Below, one piece after another: positions 62,713-64,000 of a stretch of 64,000 bases of DNA. The DNA lies in contig CBDCDJ010000007.1 in NCBI GenBank assembly GCA_965215355.1, positions 1,178,001 through 1,242,000 on the forward strand, written 5' to 3'. The first letter of the stretch is position 1, and each line of letters opens with the position of its first letter. This DNA is from CBDCDJ01 sp965215355 (GTDB lineage: Bacteria; Deinococcota; Deinococci; Deinococcales; Trueperaceae). The position numbers were made by a program, and so were the translations under genes. Under the pieces are notes generated by a model, which was not told the origin of the DNA, searched no databases, and was given only the letters and a program-made list of their open reading frames with translations.

Positions 62713-63625
62713 ACTCGCTCGAGCCCCGCTGCTGCAACACCAGCGAAATCCCGACCAAAACAGTCGAAGCCACAATCATCAGCGTCGAAATCGCGTTGAT
62801 TTCGGGCGAGACGCGCTGTTTGAGCATCCCGTAGACGAAAATCGGCAGGGTGTCGTCACCGACGCCCTTGGTAAAAAAGGTGACCACGTAGTCGTCTAAA
62901 GACAGCGTGAGCGCCAGCAGCGCGCCCGCCAAGATGCCGGGTAGCAGCAGCGGGAATGTGATGCGCCAAAAGGTCTGAAACCGGTTCGCGCCTAAGTCGT
63001 TGGCCGCTTCTTCAAGGTTCGTGCTCATCGTCGCCAGACGTGCTCGCACCACGATGACGACGTAAGAAATATTAAAGGCCACGTGCGCAATGATGATGGT
63101 GGCGAAACCGCGGGTCACGCGCTCACCCGTTACGCCCTGGTAAAAGTCGAACAGGATGCCGAAGAAGATGGCTAAAGACACCCCTTGCGTGATTTCGGGG
63201 ATGACGACGGGGAGGTAGAGCAGCGCGTCGATAATGCGCCGCCCCGGAAAGCGCCCGCGGTGGATGGCGAGCGCGAGGGTGGTGCCGATGACGGTCGCCA
63301 GGAACGAGGCGCTGAACGACACGAGGAGAGAGTTGCCTAAAGCCTCGAGCAGCTTCCCCGTCACAAAACTCGTCTCCCCCAAACCCGCCGCGAAGATGTT
63401 CTCGTACCACCGCCAGGTAAAGCCGCGCCACACCGACACCGAGGCCGAGTCGTTGAACGAAAACACGATGAGGACGACGATCGGTGCCCACAAGAAAAAA
63501 TAGTTCACAAACGGCGTTATCCACAACCCGACCTTGCCAATCCTGCGCACGGTCAGGTCACGGCTCAGCTTGCCCCGGTCGGGTTGCACGTCTTGCCCAG
63601 ACTGAGCCGCGACCCGGTCAGCCAT
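62711..63625 (-). CDS. potC: Spermidine/putrescine ABC transporter permease, PotC type
   Basis: A 304-residue inner-membrane permease with six helices. The first follows an unusually long cytoplasmic N-terminus (about 35 residues). The EAA loop that contacts the ATPase is LEEAANDLGANRFQTFWRITFPLLLPG, and LALTLSLDDYVVTFF is typical of PotC. ATG 63625 overlaps the stop of potB by 8 bp. The ATPase and binding-protein genes should lie beyond the window end or upstream. Confidence 0.92.
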   Translation of the reverse strand: MADRVAAQSGQDVQPDRGKLSRDLTVRRIGKVGLWITPFVNYFFLWAPIVVLIVFSFNDSASVSVWRGFTWRWYENIFAAGLGETSFVTGKLLEALGNSLLVSFSASFLATVIGTTLALAIHRGRFPGRRIIDALLYLPVVIPEITQGVSLAIFFGILFDFYQGVTGERVTRGFATIIIAHVAFNISYVVIVVRARLATMSTNLEEAANDLGANRFQTFWRITFPLLLPGILAGALLALTLSLDDYVVTFFTKGVGDDTLPIFVYGMLKQRVSPEINAISTLMIVASTVLVGISLVLQQRGSSE

Positions 63626-64000
63626 GTTGCTCGCCCCGCTCCTGCCCAAAGCGGATATAGACCGCCACGCCCACCAGCACGATAATGATTAAGACGATGG
63701 AAATGGCCGAGCCGAGCGGCGTGTTGGCCCGCCCGCCGAACTGCCGCGCTATCAAGTTGCCGATCATCAGCCCGCGCGTGCCGCCCAACAGGTCCGGCGT
63801 CACGAACGAGCCGATGGCCGGGATGAACACCAGCATCGAACCCGCCACCACGCCCGGCAGGGTCAACGGGAACACGACGCGCCAGAACGTGTGCCAGTCG
63901 TTCGCGCCTAGGTCGTTCGCCGCCTCGACGTACCTAAAGTCCAGCCGTTCGACCGCCGCGTAGACGGGCAGAATCATGAACGGCAAAAAACCGTAGACGA
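63618..64000 (-). CDS. potB: Spermidine/putrescine ABC transporter permease, PotB type, C-terminal part
   Basis: The window ends inside this gene; 127 codons remain. They show YGFLPFMILPVYAAVERLD, the EAA loop VEAANDLGANDWHTFWRVVFPLTLPG, and GSFVTPDLLGGTRGLMIGNLIARQF, the PotB-type segment. The C-terminal tail RFGQERGEQHG ends the protein. Overlaps potC by 8 bp. Confidence 0.92.
   Translation of the reverse strand, partial: VYGFLPFMILPVYAAVERLDFRYVEAANDLGANDWHTFWRVVFPLTLPGVVAGSMLVFIPAIGSFVTPDLLGGTRGLMIGNLIARQFGGRANTPLGSAISIVLIIIVLVGVAVYIRFGQERGEQHG

Overview
The window is 64 kb of GC-rich DNA from a bacterial chromosome. I place it in the Deinococcota (Deinococcus-Thermus), perhaps near Truepera. 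This is an inference from the SigA-type sigma factor, the mix of genes and the large number of start codons preceded at 5-8 nt by a TANNNT box, which is the leaderless-transcript signature known from Deinococcus. I ran no database search. There is no rRNA, tRNA, CRISPR array or prophage that I can support; the only mobile DNA is two nested insertion sequences, two MITE-like elements and a small toxin-antitoxin cassette.

Layout. 1-5.5 kb: the end of msrA, a zinc-ribbon-like unknown, and a leftward sugar ABC transporter operon (binding protein and two permeases with unusual extra domains). 5.9-10 kb: pilT, a lipocalin-like lipoprotein and two tandem cyclophilins. 10.4-25 kb: alpha-glucan phosphorylase, HD hydrolase, S8 lipoprotein protease with WSGG repeats, TPR-GGDEF protein, a chloramphenicol-phosphotransferase-like kinase, signal peptidase I, patatin, FAD oxidoreductase, a GH13 maltodextrin glycosidase, a family 2 glycosyltransferase and a GNAT. 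25.0-27.3 kb: an IS5-family element (IS903 type) interrupted by an ISAs1-family element, both with intact target duplications. 27.5-35.5 kb: sigA, a small membrane protein, a fadD-acyl-CoA dehydrogenase operon lying between two diverged, oppositely oriented copies of a MITE-like element, a TolB-like propeller and a GldC homologue. 35.7-37.5 kb: amt-glnK behind a clear sigma-70 promoter. 37.7-47.5 kb: a modular lipoprotein, a BTAD/AAA/TPR regulator with an adjacent 53-residue protein, and a sulfur module (class V aminotransferase-fold enzyme, persulfide dioxygenase-rhodanese, SulP transporter, divergent CstR-type repressor). 47.7-54 kb: carA, a leishmanolysin-like lipoprotein sharing its N-terminal domain with the 37.7 kb lipoprotein, sucrose synthesis (SPS and SPP), then a PIN toxin-antitoxin pair bracketed by a second copy of the SPP 3' end. 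54-59 kb: a leftward set of genes, pgk, DUF456-like membrane protein, lgt, a GlmU lacking most of its acetyltransferase domain, and a frameshifted secreted protein. 59-64 kb: C45 acyltransferase, LysE exporter, Uma2, GNAT, J-domain protein, and the start of a spermidine/putrescine ABC operon.

How the genes fit together. Several loci handle alpha-glucans and compatible solutes: sugar import (1.3-5.2 kb), glucan phosphorolysis (10.4 kb), maltodextrin hydrolysis (21.5 kb) and sucrose synthesis (50.7 kb). Another set handles envelope export and lipoproteins: lepB, lgt and at least four predicted lipoproteins. The sulfur module looks self-regulated by persulfide through CstR. The observations most worth following up are the MITE family around the fatty-acid operon, the SPP-duplicating toxin-antitoxin insertion, the truncated GlmU with its frameshifted downstream partner, the shared lipoprotein N-domain, and the GldC homologue outside its usual phylum.
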